A stretch of DNA of 64,000 bases from Achromobacter spanius. Its GTDB lineage: Bacteria > Pseudomonadota > Gammaproteobacteria > Burkholderiales > Burkholderiaceae_B. Made by a program: the position numbers and the translations under genes. The stretch lies in NCBI RefSeq assembly GCF_002812705.1, contig NZ_CP025030.1:1612001-1676000 (forward strand), in the 5' to 3' direction. Shown piece after piece: positions 15,701 through 24,614 of the stretch. Every line of letters begins with the position of its first letter. Position 1 is the stretch's first letter. Below the pieces are notes generated by a model. That model did not search any database, was not told the origin of the DNA, and saw only the letters and a program-made list of their open reading frames with translations.

Positions 15701-15759
15701 TGTAGCCCCTGGGCATCAGAATTGGCTAATTCTAGCTAATTTGTAGCCCTGAGGCTACA
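15701..15759 (-). promoter_or_regulatory. hipBA promoter with two operator palindromes
   Basis: A perfect palindrome TGTAGCC-CTGA-GGCTACA is at 15742-15759, and a degenerate second copy, TGTAGCC-CCTG-GGCATCA, is at 15701-15718. Between them is the AT-rich GGCTAATTCTAGCTAAT; on the minus strand this includes a -10-like TAGAAT at about 15734-15729. One site would overlap the -35 region and the other the leader, as expected for HipB autoregulation. Confidence 0.7.
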
Positions 15760-15770
15760 TCGAAGATCAA

Positions 15771-16718
15771 TTACCAGCCCGCATTTCCGCCGCCCGGCCC
15801 CTTCAAATACCGCGCGAAGCGCTGTGACAGGAAATCCACGAAAGCCACCGTCTTGGCCGGCAGGTTCAGGCGTTCGGGGTAAAGCGCGTGGATGTCGGCG
15901 GCGGGCGTGCGCCAGTCGGTCAGCACTTCGCGCAGTCGGCCGTCGCGCAGGTAGGCGGCGGTTTCCCATTCCGAGCGCATGACGATGCCGTGGCCGTCCA
16001 GCGCCCATTCCAGCGCGCTTTGGCCGTCGTTGGAACTGACCGGGCCGCGCACTTTCACGGTTTCGGCGCGTTGGCCGGATTCCAGCCGCCAGGTGCCGTA
16101 GGCGACCTCGTTTTCGCGCACCACGATGCAGCGGTGGCGTTGCAGTTCGCCCGGGGTGCGGGGTTCGCCGTAGGTGTCCAGGTAGCGGGGCGATGCGCAC
16201 AGCAGCCGCCGGTTGGACGCGATCTTGCGAGCCGTCAGGCGGGCGTCGGGCAGGTCGCCGAAGCGCACGGCCACGTCGAAGCCTTCTTCGATCAGGTTCA
16301 GCGGCCTGTCCGTCAGCCGCATCTGCACTTCCACATCGGGATACTGGCGCGCGAAATCCGAGACGGCCGGAACGATGTGTGCGCGGCCGAAGCCGAACGT
16401 GGCGTTCAGCCGCAGCAGCCCCTGGGGTTGCGCGCGGGCGCTGGACACCGAGCGTTCCAGCGCTTCAAGGTCAGCCAGGATGCGGCCACCTTCGGCGAGA
16501 TAAAGCTCGCCTTCCTGGGTAACGCTGACGCGCCGGGTGGTGCGGTTCAGCAGCCGCACGCCCAGGCGCTGCTCCAGCCGGGCCAGCCTGGCGCTGATGG
16601 CGGGCGGCGTCAGGCCCAGTTCGCGCGCCGTGGCGGACAGGTTGCCGTGTTTGACCACCAGCGAAAAGAAAGCAAGATCGGAAAGGGCGTCCATGGCAGT
16701 CCCCAAGGCGGTGGCCAT
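15771..16718 (-). CDS. LysR-family transcription regulator
   Basis: A LysR regulator of 315 residues. The N-terminal winged helix is at about residues 10-70 (GNLSATARELGLTPPAISAR), followed by the periplasmic-binding-like effector domain. ATG 16694 (MDALSDLAFF) is an alternative start nine codons downstream, which is the more usual N-terminus of the family. It is divergent from the Bug receptor, leuCD-like and dehalogenase genes across about 130 bp, so it most likely controls that catabolic operon. Confidence 0.9.
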   Translation of the reverse strand: MATALGTAMDALSDLAFFSLVVKHGNLSATARELGLTPPAISARLARLEQRLGVRLLNRTTRRVSVTQEGELYLAEGGRILADLEALERSVSSARAQPQGLLRLNATFGFGRAHIVPAVSDFARQYPDVEVQMRLTDRPLNLIEEGFDVAVRFGDLPDARLTARKIASNRRLLCASPRYLDTYGEPRTPGELQRHRCIVVRENEVAYGTWRLESGQRAETVKVRGPVSSNDGQSALEWALDGHGIVMRSEWETAAYLRDGRLREVLTDWRTPAADIHALYPERLNLPAKTVAFVDFLSQRFARYLKGPGGGNAGW

Positions 16719-16725
16719 TTATAAA

Positions 16726-16746
16726 TTAAATCTAATAAAGATTTAG
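16726..16746. promoter_or_regulatory. Candidate LysR-binding palindrome
   Basis: TAAATC (16727-16732) and GATTTA (16740-16745) are inverted around seven AT bases, between the LysR start and the divergent operon. Further downstream AGCGGCC (16772-16778) and GGCCGCT (16787-16793) form a second palindrome around TATAAACT. Both are plausible regulator sites; neither is proven. Confidence 0.5.
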
Positions 16747-16851
16747 TTTTTCCGCGAATTATAAAGACCCAAGCGGCCTATAAACTGGCCGCTCCACTAT
16801 AGAGCCGCAGTGCCACTGCGCCACCACGCGGCCAACCGAGGAGACATCCGC

Positions 16852-17835
16852 ATGACCATCAAACCCGTAGCCGGCGCCTTGTGCGCGGCCCTTGCCGTTG
16901 CAGCCTGTTGGACCGCGCCGGCCGCTGCCGCCGACGCTTTTCCTGATCGGGCGATCACCCTGATCGTGCCGTTTGCGCCTGGCGGCAGCGTGGATATCGC
17001 CGCGCGCCTGATCTCGGAGGCCTGGGGCCGCGCGCTGGGGCAAAGCGTGATCATCGAAAACCGGGCCGGCGCGTCCGGCAACATCGGCATGTCCGCCGTG
17101 GCGCGCGCCCAACCCAACGGCTACACGCTGGGCATCAACACCATGTCGCTGGCCATCAACCCGGCGCTGTTCAAGACCATGCCGTTCGACACGGGCAAAG
17201 ACCTGCGCTCGGTGGGCACCGTGGGCACGTCGCAGCACGTGCTGACGGTGACGAACGCCTTGCCCGTGGCCAACGTCAGCGAACTGCTGGCCTATGTGCG
17301 CGCCCGCCCCGCGAATGACCTGAGCTTTGGGTCGGCCGGCACCGGCAGCACCTTCCATATGGCGGCGGAATTGTTCAAGTCCGTGTCCAAGACGCAGATC
17401 CTGCATGTGCCGTACAAGGGCGGCGGCCCGGCCATGGTGGACACCATCAGCGGCCAGGTGCAGATGAGCTTTCCGGTGTTGTCCGCCGCCAAGCCCCAAG
17501 TCGACGGCAAGAAGCTGCGCGCCCTGGGCGTGACCGGCACGACGCGCTCGCCGCTGCTGCCCGATGTGCCGACCATCGCCGAATCCGGCCTGCCGGGCTA
17601 CGAGTTCAACACCTGGTTTGTCGTCAGCGCGCCGGCTGGTACGCCGCAACCGGTGATCGACACCTTGAACGCCAAACTGGCCGAAGCGCTGCAATCGCAG
17701 GAGCTCAGCACGCGCATGCAGAAAGAGGGTTTCGAGCCGCTGGTGTCGTCGCCCGCGAAGGCGGACGACATGGTGGCCGCCGAGATGACGCGCTGGGCCA
17801 AGGTGGTGAAGGACGCTGGAATTCAGGCCAACTGA
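16852..17835 (+). CDS. Bug-family periplasmic receptor (tripartite tricarboxylate transporter type)
   Basis: Periplasmic binding protein of 327 residues that captures carboxylates. A signal peptide covers about residues 1-24 (ending APAAAA), and the mature part begins with the Bug motif DRAITLIVPFAPGGSVDI. The block VIIENRAGASGNIG is the next family signature, and TGTTRSPLLPDVPTIAESG lies in the C-terminal half. No TctA/TctB membrane partners are encoded nearby, as is common for the many orphan Bug receptors of Bordetella relatives. ATG 16852 is preceded by GAGGAGAC. First gene of the operon with leuC-, leuD- and hydrolase-like genes, so its ligand may be their substrate. Confidence 0.9.
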   Translation: MTIKPVAGALCAALAVAACWTAPAAAADAFPDRAITLIVPFAPGGSVDIAARLISEAWGRALGQSVIIENRAGASGNIGMSAVARAQPNGYTLGINTMSLAINPALFKTMPFDTGKDLRSVGTVGTSQHVLTVTNALPVANVSELLAYVRARPANDLSFGSAGTGSTFHMAAELFKSVSKTQILHVPYKGGGPAMVDTISGQVQMSFPVLSAAKPQVDGKKLRALGVTGTTRSPLLPDVPTIAESGLPGYEFNTWFVVSAPAGTPQPVIDTLNAKLAEALQSQELSTRMQKEGFEPLVSSPAKADDMVAAEMTRWAKVVKDAGIQAN

Positions 17836-17905
17836 TTGGCCGATTGAAGCCATTGCAAGACGCGCCCGCGCCCGCCGCGGGCGCTCAAATTCAAGGAAGC
17901 AAGAC

Positions 17906-19327
17906 ATGCCCCGCATGACGCTGTACGACAAACTGGTGGCCAGCCATGAGGTGGCCCGCATCGACGACGAGCACATTCTGCTGTACGTGGATCTGCACAT
18001 CATGAACGAATACACCAGCCCGCAAGCCTTCAGCGGTCTGGCCGCGCGCGGCCGCGACGTGTTGCGGCCGGGGCAGCAGATGGCGGTGGTGGACCACATC
18101 ATTCCCACGCATCCGGTGCCGTCGGCGCTGCGCGTGATTGCCGATGAGGCGTCGTCGCGTCAGGCCGTGAACCTGAAGCGCAATTGCGACGAGCAGCACA
18201 TCGCGCTCTTCGATACGACCGACCCGTTGCAGGGTATTGAGCACGTGATCGCGCCCGAGCACGGCATGATCCTGCCCGGCATGGTGGTGCTGTGCGGCGA
18301 CAGCCACACCACCACCTATGGCGCGTTGGGCGCGTTGGGCTTCGGCATCGGCACGTCGGAAGTCGAACACATACTGGCCACGCAGACGCTGGTGTACCGT
18401 GTGGCGCGCAATATGCGCGTGCGGGTCGACGGGGTGCTGGGCACGGGCGTGTCCGCCAAGGACCTGGTGATCTACCTGGTGCATCGCATGGGCGCGCAAG
18501 GCGCGCGCGGCCACGCGGTGGAGTTCTGCGGCGAGGCCATCGACGCCTTGTCGGCCGAGGCCCGCATGACCCTGTGCAACATGACGGTGGAAGCCGGCGC
18601 GCGCGCCGCGCTGATCGCGCCGGACGCCACGACCGACGGCTACGTCACTGCGCACGCGCCGCAGTTGCAGGGCGACATGCTGGCACAGGCACGCGCGTAC
18701 TGGGCCACGCTGCGCACCGATGCCGACGCGGTGTTCGACGCCGAACACGTGTTTCATGCCGCTGACATTGCGCCGTTCGTCACCTGGGGCACCAGCCCCG
18801 ATCAAGCGGTGCCGGTCACCGGTTGTGTGCCCGACCCGCAAGCCGAACCTGATCAACTGGCCCGGCTGGCGCTGCAAAAGGCCATGGACTACATCGGCCT
18901 GGTACCCGGCGCGCCGATCGCCGGGGTGCCGGTGGACCGCGTGTTCATTGGGTCCTGTACCAACGGGCGTATTGAAGACCTGCGCGTGGTGGCCGGGCTG
19001 GTGCGGGGCAGGAAGGTGGCGGCGGGCGTGCGCGCGATGGTCGTGCCGGGTTCGGGCGCGGTGCGCGCGCAGGCCGAAGCCGAAGGCCTGGCGGCGTTGC
19101 TGATCGAGGCGGGTTTCGAATGGCGCCAACCGGGCTGTTCGATGTGCCTGGCGATGAACGACGACGTGCTGCGCCCGGGCGAGCGCTGCGCGTCCACCAC
19201 CAACCGAAATTTTGAAGGACGCCAGGGGCGGGCAGGGCGCACGCACCTGATGAGTCCGGCGATGGCCGCCGCCGCCGCGCTGGCCGGCCGCATCGTGGAC
19301 GTCCGCGACTGGAGCCAAACCAAATGA
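17906..19327 (+). CDS. leuC: Large subunit of a 3-isopropylmalate dehydratase-type hydro-lyase
   Basis: Iron-sulfur hydro-lyase subunit of 473 residues, of the aconitase superfamily. The three cysteines that hold the 4Fe-4S cluster are present: GSCTNGR near residue 350 and PGCSMC near 411-414. LeuC isomerises 2- and 3-isopropylmalate in leucine synthesis, but relatives act on citraconate, 2-methylmalate or dimethylmalate. The gene lies with a carboxylate receptor, a haloacid-type hydrolase and a LysR regulator, and not with leuB or leuA. A catabolic role on a methyl-branched dicarboxylate is therefore at least as likely. It overlaps the small-subunit gene by four bases. Confidence 0.9.
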   Translation: MPRMTLYDKLVASHEVARIDDEHILLYVDLHIMNEYTSPQAFSGLAARGRDVLRPGQQMAVVDHIIPTHPVPSALRVIADEASSRQAVNLKRNCDEQHIALFDTTDPLQGIEHVIAPEHGMILPGMVVLCGDSHTTTYGALGALGFGIGTSEVEHILATQTLVYRVARNMRVRVDGVLGTGVSAKDLVIYLVHRMGAQGARGHAVEFCGEAIDALSAEARMTLCNMTVEAGARAALIAPDATTDGYVTAHAPQLQGDMLAQARAYWATLRTDADAVFDAEHVFHAADIAPFVTWGTSPDQAVPVTGCVPDPQAEPDQLARLALQKAMDYIGLVPGAPIAGVPVDRVFIGSCTNGRIEDLRVVAGLVRGRKVAAGVRAMVVPGSGAVRAQAEAEGLAALLIEAGFEWRQPGCSMCLAMNDDVLRPGERCASTTNRNFEGRQGRAGRTHLMSPAMAAAAALAGRIVDVRDWSQTK

Positions 19328-19980
19328 ATCCGTTGATTGAAGGCATCGCCGCGCCGTTGCCGTACTCCAACCTGGACACCGACCAGATCATGCCCAAGCA
19401 GTTCTTGCGCATCATCGACAAGGCGGGGCTGGACCAGGGCCTGCTGTATGACCTGCGCTTTGACGAGCATGGCGCACCGCGCGCGGATTTCGTGCTGAAC
19501 CAGGACGCCTACGCGGGCACGTCCGTGCTGGTGGCCGGCCCGAACTTCGGCTGCGGATCCAGCCGCGAGCACGCGGTGTGGGGCTTGCAGCAGTTCGGCA
19601 TCCGCGCGGTGATCGCGCCCAGCTTTGGCGAGATCTTCTACTTCAACGCGGTCAACAACGGCTTGCTGCTGGTCAGCCTGCCACCCGCCGATGTCGACGC
19701 TTTGCTCGCGCGGGTGTCCAATACGCAAGCGCCCGGGAACAACTGCCTGGCCATCGACGTGATGGCGGGCCAGGTCCGCGCCGCCGACGGCTGGACGGCG
19801 GGCTTTGCCTTGCCGGAGCGGCATCGCCGCATGTTCGCGCAAGGCCAGGACCTGGTGGGCGCGTCGCTGTTGCAATTGCCCGAGGTGGAGCGGTTCGAAG
19901 CCACCCACTGGGCGCGGCATCCGTGGATGAAGGATGTGGCGCGCACGGTGCGCGACCGCCTGGATTCCGCTCGACAATAA
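19324..19980 (+). CDS. leuD: Small subunit of a 3-isopropylmalate dehydratase-type hydro-lyase
   Basis: Swivelling substrate-specificity subunit of 218 residues that pairs with the upstream large subunit. The N-terminal [16 protein letters not shown] and the loop [17 protein letters not shown] are the family signatures; the latter contacts the substrate. Its ATG overlaps the leuC-like stop (ATGA), so the two are made in equal amounts. Specificity may differ from true LeuD, as argued for the partner. Confidence 0.9.
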   Translation: MNPLIEGIAAPLPYSNLDTDQIMPKQFLRIIDKAGLDQGLLYDLRFDEHGAPRADFVLNQDAYAGTSVLVAGPNFGCGSSREHAVWGLQQFGIRAVIAPSFGEIFYFNAVNNGLLLVSLPPADVDALLARVSNTQAPGNNCLAIDVMAGQVRAADGWTAGFALPERHRRMFAQGQDLVGASLLQLPEVERFEATHWARHPWMKDVARTVRDRLDSARQ

Positions 19981-20001
19981 ACGCACAAGGAGACCCCACC
20001 C

Positions 20002-20889
20002 ATGACCGCATTTTTCGACCTGCCCGTGCGCCGCATCCCGGCCAATGGCATTGAGATCGCCGCGCGCATCGACGGGTCGGGCCCGCCCTTGCTGCTGCTG
20101 CACGGCCATCCGCAAACGAATGCCATCTGGCACCGCGTGTGGCCGGAGCTGACTCGGCATCGCACCTGCGTGGCGGCCGACTTGCGCGGCTATGGCGACA
20201 GCACCAAGCCCGCGGCCACGCCGGACCACGCCGCGCATGCCAAGCGCGAGATGGCCGCCGACATGCTGGGCTTGATGCGCGCGCTGGGCCACGAGCGCTT
20301 CGAGGTGCTGGCGCATGACCGTGGCGCGCGCGTGGCGCATCGGCTGGCGCTGGACCATGCCAGCGCCGTGTCGCGCATGATGCTGCTGGATGTTGCGCCG
20401 ACGCTGGACATGTACGAAGGCACCACGCGCGCGTTCGCCCAGGCCTACTTCCATTGGTTCTGGCTGATTCAGCCCGCGCCCGGCCCGGAAACCATGATCG
20501 AGCACGACCCCGTTTTCTACCTGCGTTCGGTCATGGGTGGACGCCCCGGCGGCCTGGCACATTTTTCGGCCGAGGCGATGGCCGAATACGAATGCGCGGC
20601 CCGCCTGCCCGGTTGGGCCACGGGCCTGTGCGAAGACTATCGCGCGTCGGCCACGATAGACCTGGAGCACGACCGCGCCGGCCGCGCCTCGGGCGAGCGG
20701 CTGCGCATGCCGGTGCGGGCGCTATGGGGCGAGCGCGGGGCGGTAGGCAAGAATTTCGACGTGCTGGCGCTATGGCAGGCGATTGCCGACGAGGTCTCGG
20801 GCGGCCCCTTGCCGGGGGCGCATTACCTGGCCGAAGAATGCCCCGACGCCGTGCTGCAAGAGGCCGGCGCGTTCTTCGGATGGCGCTGA
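20002..20889 (+). CDS. Alpha/beta hydrolase, haloacetate (fluoroacetate) dehalogenase type
   Basis: A 295-residue alpha/beta hydrolase. The nucleophile motif is AHDRGAR with Asp106 instead of Ser, plus Arg107 and Arg110 for the substrate carboxylate. AYFHWFW with His151 and Trp152 matches the halide-binding pair of fluoroacetate dehalogenases. The acid Asp130 (LLDVAP) and a C-terminal His (GAHYLAEE, near 272) complete the triad. This residue set predicts hydrolysis of a 2-haloacid to a 2-hydroxyacid. Last gene of the Bug-leuCD-like operon, 21 nt after leuD, suggesting a pathway for a (possibly halogenated) small acid. Confidence 0.82.
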   Translation: MTAFFDLPVRRIPANGIEIAARIDGSGPPLLLLHGHPQTNAIWHRVWPELTRHRTCVAADLRGYGDSTKPAATPDHAAHAKREMAADMLGLMRALGHERFEVLAHDRGARVAHRLALDHASAVSRMMLLDVAPTLDMYEGTTRAFAQAYFHWFWLIQPAPGPETMIEHDPVFYLRSVMGGRPGGLAHFSAEAMAEYECAARLPGWATGLCEDYRASATIDLEHDRAGRASGERLRMPVRALWGERGAVGKNFDVLALWQAIADEVSGGPLPGAHYLAEECPDAVLQEAGAFFGWR

Positions 20890-20968
20890 ACGGCCGCCGT
20901 CAAGCTAGCCTTGGTGGGCGATAGGGCTATCCAGAAAGGGACACAACCCGGGTGGTAACCTTCGCCCC

Positions 20969-21205
20969 ATGAATCGTTACTTCGCTGATCTTTCCGAACT
21001 GCCCGACCCTGACGACGCCCAGCGCGTCTTCAAGGCAACCGACTCCCCCTGCGTGGCCGTGTGCTCGACCCTGTTCGACGACATCTGCCGAGGCTGCGGC
21101 CGCACGGCCATGGAAGTCGCCAACTGGGTGTTCATGTCGGAAGAGGAAAAGCGCGACGTCTGGGTGCGCATCAAGGCGCAGGGGTACCCCCGGCGCAACA
21201 ACTAA
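20969..21205 (+). CDS. DUF1289 small cysteine-motif protein
   Basis: A 78-residue protein of the DUF1289 family, of unknown function. Four cysteines, SPCVAVC followed by CRGCGRT (about residues 28-45), could bind iron-sulfur or zinc. The C-terminal half (WVFMSEEEKRDVWVRI) is a predicted helix typical of the family. It is transcribed alone and closed by a terminator. Confidence 0.8.
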   Translation: MNRYFADLSELPDPDDAQRVFKATDSPCVAVCSTLFDDICRGCGRTAMEVANWVFMSEEEKRDVWVRIKAQGYPRRNN

Positions 21206-21214
21206 GGCGGGGCG

Positions 21215-21240
21215 GGCCGGGTCTACCGGCCATTTTTTTC
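21215..21240 (+). terminator. Intrinsic terminator after the DUF1289 gene
   Basis: GGCCGG (21215-21220) pairs with CCGGCC (21226-21231) around GTCTA, followed by seven T at 21233-21239. Confidence 0.85.
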
Positions 21241-21346
21241 CCCGCTGTTTCGGGTCTGGCCAACGTGGCCTGGTGTCGTGGCCCTGTCACATGGCACGGG
21301 CTAAATCGCGGTATCGCCGCAAACGCGGCGCACTTCCGGCCCTATC

Positions 21347-22405
21347 ATGCGCATCGTCCTGGTTACGGATGCCTGGCATCCGCAAGTCAATGGCGTCGTC
21401 CGCACCTGGACGACCATGCGGCAGATTCTGCATGAATGGGGCCACGAGCTGATCGTGGTGAGCCCGGAGGGCAGCCGAACCGTGCCGGCGCCGTCCGAGC
21501 CCGATCTACGTCTGTGCCTGCAACCCGGGCGGCAGTTGCGCCGCATCCTGGGCGACACCATTCCCGACGCGCTGCACATTGCCACCGAAGGCCCGCTGGG
21601 GCTGGCGGCGCGCCGCATGGCGCTGTCGCGCGGCTGGCAATTCACGACGTCATTCCACACCATGTTCCCCGACTACCTGCAAGCGCGGATGGGCATTCCC
21701 GCCGCCTTGCCGTGGCGCTACCTGCGCTGGTTCCACCGGCCTTCGCAATGCGTGCTGGTGCCCACGCCCACGGTGCGCGATGTGCTGGTGCGTCGTGGCC
21801 TGGGCAAATTGCAGGTCTGGTCGCGCGGGGTGGACGCGCGCAAATTCCAGCCGGCCCGCAGCCAGGCATTCGCGCATCTGCCTCGCCCCGTTTTCCTGAG
21901 CGTGGGCCGCGTGGCGCGCGAGAAGAACCTGGATGCCTTTCTGTCGCTGGACTTGCCGGGCAGCAAGGTGGTGGTGGGGGCGGGCCCGGACGAGGCGCGG
22001 CTGAAAAAGCGCTTTCCCGATGCGGTCTTCCTGGGCATGCAGCAGGACGACGCGCTGCCCTCGTTCTACGCCGCGGCCGATGTGTTCGTGTTTCCCAGCC
22101 TGACCGACACGTTCGGCCTGGTGATGCTGGAGGCGATGGCTTGCGGCACGCCCGTGGCGGCGTTTCGCAGCGAGGCGCCGCTGGCGGTGGTGAACCAGGG
22201 CGTCACCGGCTGCCTGGACGACGACCTGGCCCAAGCCTGCCGCGCCGCGCTGCCGCTGGACCGTGACGCAGTGCGGGCGCATGCGCTGACCCGCAGCTGG
22301 GACACGGTGGCGACGAGCTTGCTGGATGCGCTGGTGCCGCTGGTGGCCGTGCCGCCGCAAGTGCCGGCATCCCCTTCCCGGACCGCGTCGGCGCGGGCGG
22401 AATGA
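21347..22405 (+). CDS. Glycosyltransferase family 4 (GT-B fold)
   Basis: Transfers a sugar from a nucleotide donor; acceptor unknown. It has 352 residues. The N-terminal MRIVLVTDAWHPQVNGVVRT is the GT4 acceptor-domain opening seen in mannosyltransferases, and SVGRVAREKN plus DVFVFPSLTDTFGLVMLEAMA is the donor-site E-x7-E region near residues 185-265. No membrane segments, so it acts at the cytoplasmic face. It stands alone between a terminator and the ahcY leader. Similarity to the GDP-mannose-dependent alpha-mannosyltransferase group is inferred only. Confidence 0.85.
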   Translation: MRIVLVTDAWHPQVNGVVRTWTTMRQILHEWGHELIVVSPEGSRTVPAPSEPDLRLCLQPGRQLRRILGDTIPDALHIATEGPLGLAARRMALSRGWQFTTSFHTMFPDYLQARMGIPAALPWRYLRWFHRPSQCVLVPTPTVRDVLVRRGLGKLQVWSRGVDARKFQPARSQAFAHLPRPVFLSVGRVAREKNLDAFLSLDLPGSKVVVGAGPDEARLKKRFPDAVFLGMQQDDALPSFYAAADVFVFPSLTDTFGLVMLEAMACGTPVAAFRSEAPLAVVNQGVTGCLDDDLAQACRAALPLDRDAVRAHALTRSWDTVATSLLDALVPLVAVPPQVPASPSRTASARAE

Positions 22406-22477
22406 TGAACTGATCTTTCCCTGGTTTTTTTCAGGGACGGAATTCCGCGCGCCGTGCCGAACCGGTACAATGCCCGG

Positions 22478-22632
22478 CAATCCTGAGGAGCGTTGCGACG
22501 ACCCAGCGGTTCCCGCCTTGCACGGTAAGTGCAACGGCAATGTGCAATAGCACGTGGACCCCGGCTCGCCAGGCTCAGGAATCCTTGTTCAAGCGCCGCG
22601 CCTTGCGCGTCGCTACAGCAACGGCGCTCACC
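22478..22632 (+). promoter_or_regulatory. S-adenosylhomocysteine (SAH) riboswitch upstream of ahcY
   Basis: P1 pairs TCCTGAG (22481-22487) with CTCAGGA (22574-22580). The pseudoknot pairs GAGCGTTGC (22488-22496) with GCAACGGCGCTC (22618-22629). The conserved block CCAGGCTC (22569-22576) sits at the P1 3' side, as in the known SAH aptamer of betaproteobacteria. About 105 nt separate it from the ahcY start. SAH riboswitches switch genes on when the toxic by-product SAH builds up. Confidence 0.9.
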
Positions 22633-22736
22633 TTTGTCGCATATGGCGGGAAAGGCGAGCACTCGACTGTCGTGGTGTATTCGCGTTGTCCGGCCATATC
22701 GTGCGCCGTTCGATATTCACGTGGAGCCTACACACC

Positions 22737-24155
22737 ATGAACGCTGTTACTGATAAATCCTTCTCCGACTACTTGGTTGCCGACCTGTCGCTGGCTGGCT
22801 GGGGCCGTCGCGAACTGGCCATCGCCGAAACCGAAATGCCCGGCCTGATGGCCATCCGCGAAGAATTCGCCGCCGCGCAGCCGCTCAAGGGCGCGCGCAT
22901 TGCCGGCAGCCTGCACATGACCATCCAGACCGGCGTGCTGATCGAAACGCTGGTGGCCCTGGGCGCCGAAGTGCGCTGGGCCTCGTGCAACATCTTCTCC
23001 ACGCAAGACCACGCCGCCGCCGCCATCGCCGCGTCCGGCACGCCGGTCTTCGCCGTCAAGGGCGAAACGCTGGAAGAGTACTGGCAGTACACCCACAAGA
23101 TTTTCGAATGGCCCAATGGCCAGCACGCCAACATGATCCTCGACGACGGCGGCGACGCCACGTTGATGCTGCACCTGGGCACCAAGGCCGAGAAAGACAT
23201 CTCGGTGCTGGCCAATCCGGGCAGCGACGAAGAGCGCATCCTGTTCGCCGCCATCAAGGAAACGCTCAAGCGTGATCCGAAGTGGTATTCCACCCGCCTG
23301 GCGCAGATCAAGGGCGTGACGGAAGAAACCACGACCGGCGTGCATCGCCTGTACCAGATGTCGCAAAAGGGCGAGCTGGCCTTTGCCGCCATCAACGTCA
23401 ACGACTCGGTCACCAAGTCCAAGTTCGACAACCTGTACGGCTGCCGTGAATCGCTGGTGGACGGCATCAAGCGCGCCACCGACGTGATGGTCGCCGGCAA
23501 GATCGCCGTCGTGGCCGGTTACGGCGACGTGGGCAAGGGCTGCGCCCAGGCGCTGGTCGCCTTGCGCGCCCAAGTCTGGGTTACCGAAATCGACCCGATC
23601 TGCGCCCTGCAAGCCGCGATGGAAGGCTTCAAGGTCGTGACGATGGAAGAAGCCGCCGTGCACGGCGATATCTTCGTCACCGCCACCGGCAACTACCACG
23701 TCATCACGCGCGAACACATGAACGCCATGAAGGACCAGGCGATCGTCTGCAACATCGGCCACTTCGATAACGAAATCGACGTTGCCGGCCTGGCCGATTG
23801 CCAATGGGAAGAAATCAAGCCGCAGGTTGATCACGTGATCTTCCCGGACGGCAAGCGCATCATCCTGCTGGCCCAAGGCCGCCTGGTGAACCTGGGTTGC
23901 GCCACCGGCCACCCGTCGTTCGTGATGTCGTCGTCGTTCGCCAACCAGACCATCGCCCAGATCGAATTGTTCACGCGCAACGAAGCCTACAAGTCGGGCG
24001 AAGTCTACGTGCTGCCCAAGCACCTGGACGAAAAGGTTGCCCGCCTGCACCTGAAGAAACTGGGTGTGAAGCTGACGACGCTGCGCAAGGATCAGGCCGA
24101 CTACATCAACGTGCCGGTCGAAGGCCCCTTCAAGCCCGAGCACTACCGTTATTGA
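22737..24155 (+). CDS. ahcY: Adenosylhomocysteinase (SAH hydrolase)
   Basis: Splits S-adenosylhomocysteine to homocysteine and adenosine in the cytoplasm, keeping methyltransferases from being inhibited. It has 472 residues, the length of proteobacterial AhcY with its family insert. The NAD-binding Rossmann motif [13 protein letters not shown] is near residue 260, [15 protein letters not shown] near 83, and the C-terminus is the conserved ...[13 protein letters not shown] 22737 (MNAVTDKSF) is preceded by GTGGAG; the upstream open frame lies in the riboswitch and is not coding. First gene of an operon with a small membrane protein and metF. Confidence 0.98.
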   Translation: MNAVTDKSFSDYLVADLSLAGWGRRELAIAETEMPGLMAIREEFAAAQPLKGARIAGSLHMTIQTGVLIETLVALGAEVRWASCNIFSTQDHAAAAIAASGTPVFAVKGETLEEYWQYTHKIFEWPNGQHANMILDDGGDATLMLHLGTKAEKDISVLANPGSDEERILFAAIKETLKRDPKWYSTRLAQIKGVTEETTTGVHRLYQMSQKGELAFAAINVNDSVTKSKFDNLYGCRESLVDGIKRATDVMVAGKIAVVAGYGDVGKGCAQALVALRAQVWVTEIDPICALQAAMEGFKVVTMEEAAVHGDIFVTATGNYHVITREHMNAMKDQAIVCNIGHFDNEIDVAGLADCQWEEIKPQVDHVIFPDGKRIILLAQGRLVNLGCATGHPSFVMSSSFANQTIAQIELFTRNEAYKSGEVYVLPKHLDEKVARLHLKKLGVKLTTLRKDQADYINVPVEGPFKPEHYRY

Positions 24156-24180
24156 TGGGTTGAAAGCACAATAGGAAATG

Positions 24181-24253
24181 CCGCGCCATGTTGGCGCGGG
24201 TTTCCAAGCCGCGGGCGAACCTGGTTTTCACCCAGTTAAAACCAGGCCGCGGC
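24181..24253 (+). other. Two tandem hairpins between ahcY and the next gene
   Basis: The first is CCGCGCC (24181-24187) with GGCGCGG (24193-24199). The second is a long bulged stem: GCCGCGG (24208-24214) with CCGCGGC (24247-24253), and inside it CCTGGTTTT (24220-24228) with AAAACCAGG (24238-24246). No long T-run follows either, so full termination is unlikely. They may process the mRNA or lower expression of the downstream genes. Confidence 0.7.
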
Positions 24254-24275
24254 GCGTCAACACAGGAGTTCGAAC

Positions 24276-24614
24276 ATGGTGGCACTGATACTCGTCTGGA
24301 TCCTGAACGCGGTGGCCCTGCTGGCCGTCGCCTACCTCTTGCCCGGTATCGTCGTGGCCAGTTTCGGTTCAGCGCTGATCGCGGCGTTGGTGCTGGGCCT
24401 GGTCAACATGCTGGTCAAGCCGGTGCTGGTGTTGCTTACCTTGCCCATCACGATCGTCACGCTCGGGCTCTTCCTTATCGTCATCAACGCCTTGTTGTTC
24501 TGGTTCGTCGGCTCCGTGCTGAAGGGCTTCCAGGTCAACGGGTTCTGGTGGGCCGTGGGCGGTGCCATTCTGTACAGCATCATCTCTGGCCTGCTTACCA
24601 AACTGATCCCCTAA
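24276..24614 (+). CDS. Small four-helix membrane protein (phage holin family 4 / DUF superfamily)
   Basis: A 112-residue integral membrane protein with about four hydrophobic segments (ILVWILNAVALLAVAYLLPG, LIAALVLGLVNMLVKPVLVL, IVTLGLFLIVINALLFWFVG, WWAVGGAILYSIISGLL). This matches the PF04020-type family, called holin-like for topology only. It sits between ahcY and metF, an order I recall from other betaproteobacteria; its role there is unknown. The stop overlaps the metF start as TAATG. GGAG precedes ATG 24276. Confidence 0.85.
   Translation: MVALILVWILNAVALLAVAYLLPGIVVASFGSALIAALVLGLVNMLVKPVLVLLTLPITIVTLGLFLIVINALLFWFVGSVLKGFQVNGFWWAVGGAILYSIISGLLTKLIP

Noticed and set aside
22425..22445. 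Terminator after the glycosyltransferase (TCCCTG/CAGGGA around a T-run)
   Set aside because: The T-run is in the loop, not after the stem, so it does not fit an intrinsic terminator.
22554..22736. N-terminal extension of AhcY from an upstream start
   Set aside because: It would translate the SAH riboswitch; ATG 22737 has a ribosome site and the family N-terminus.
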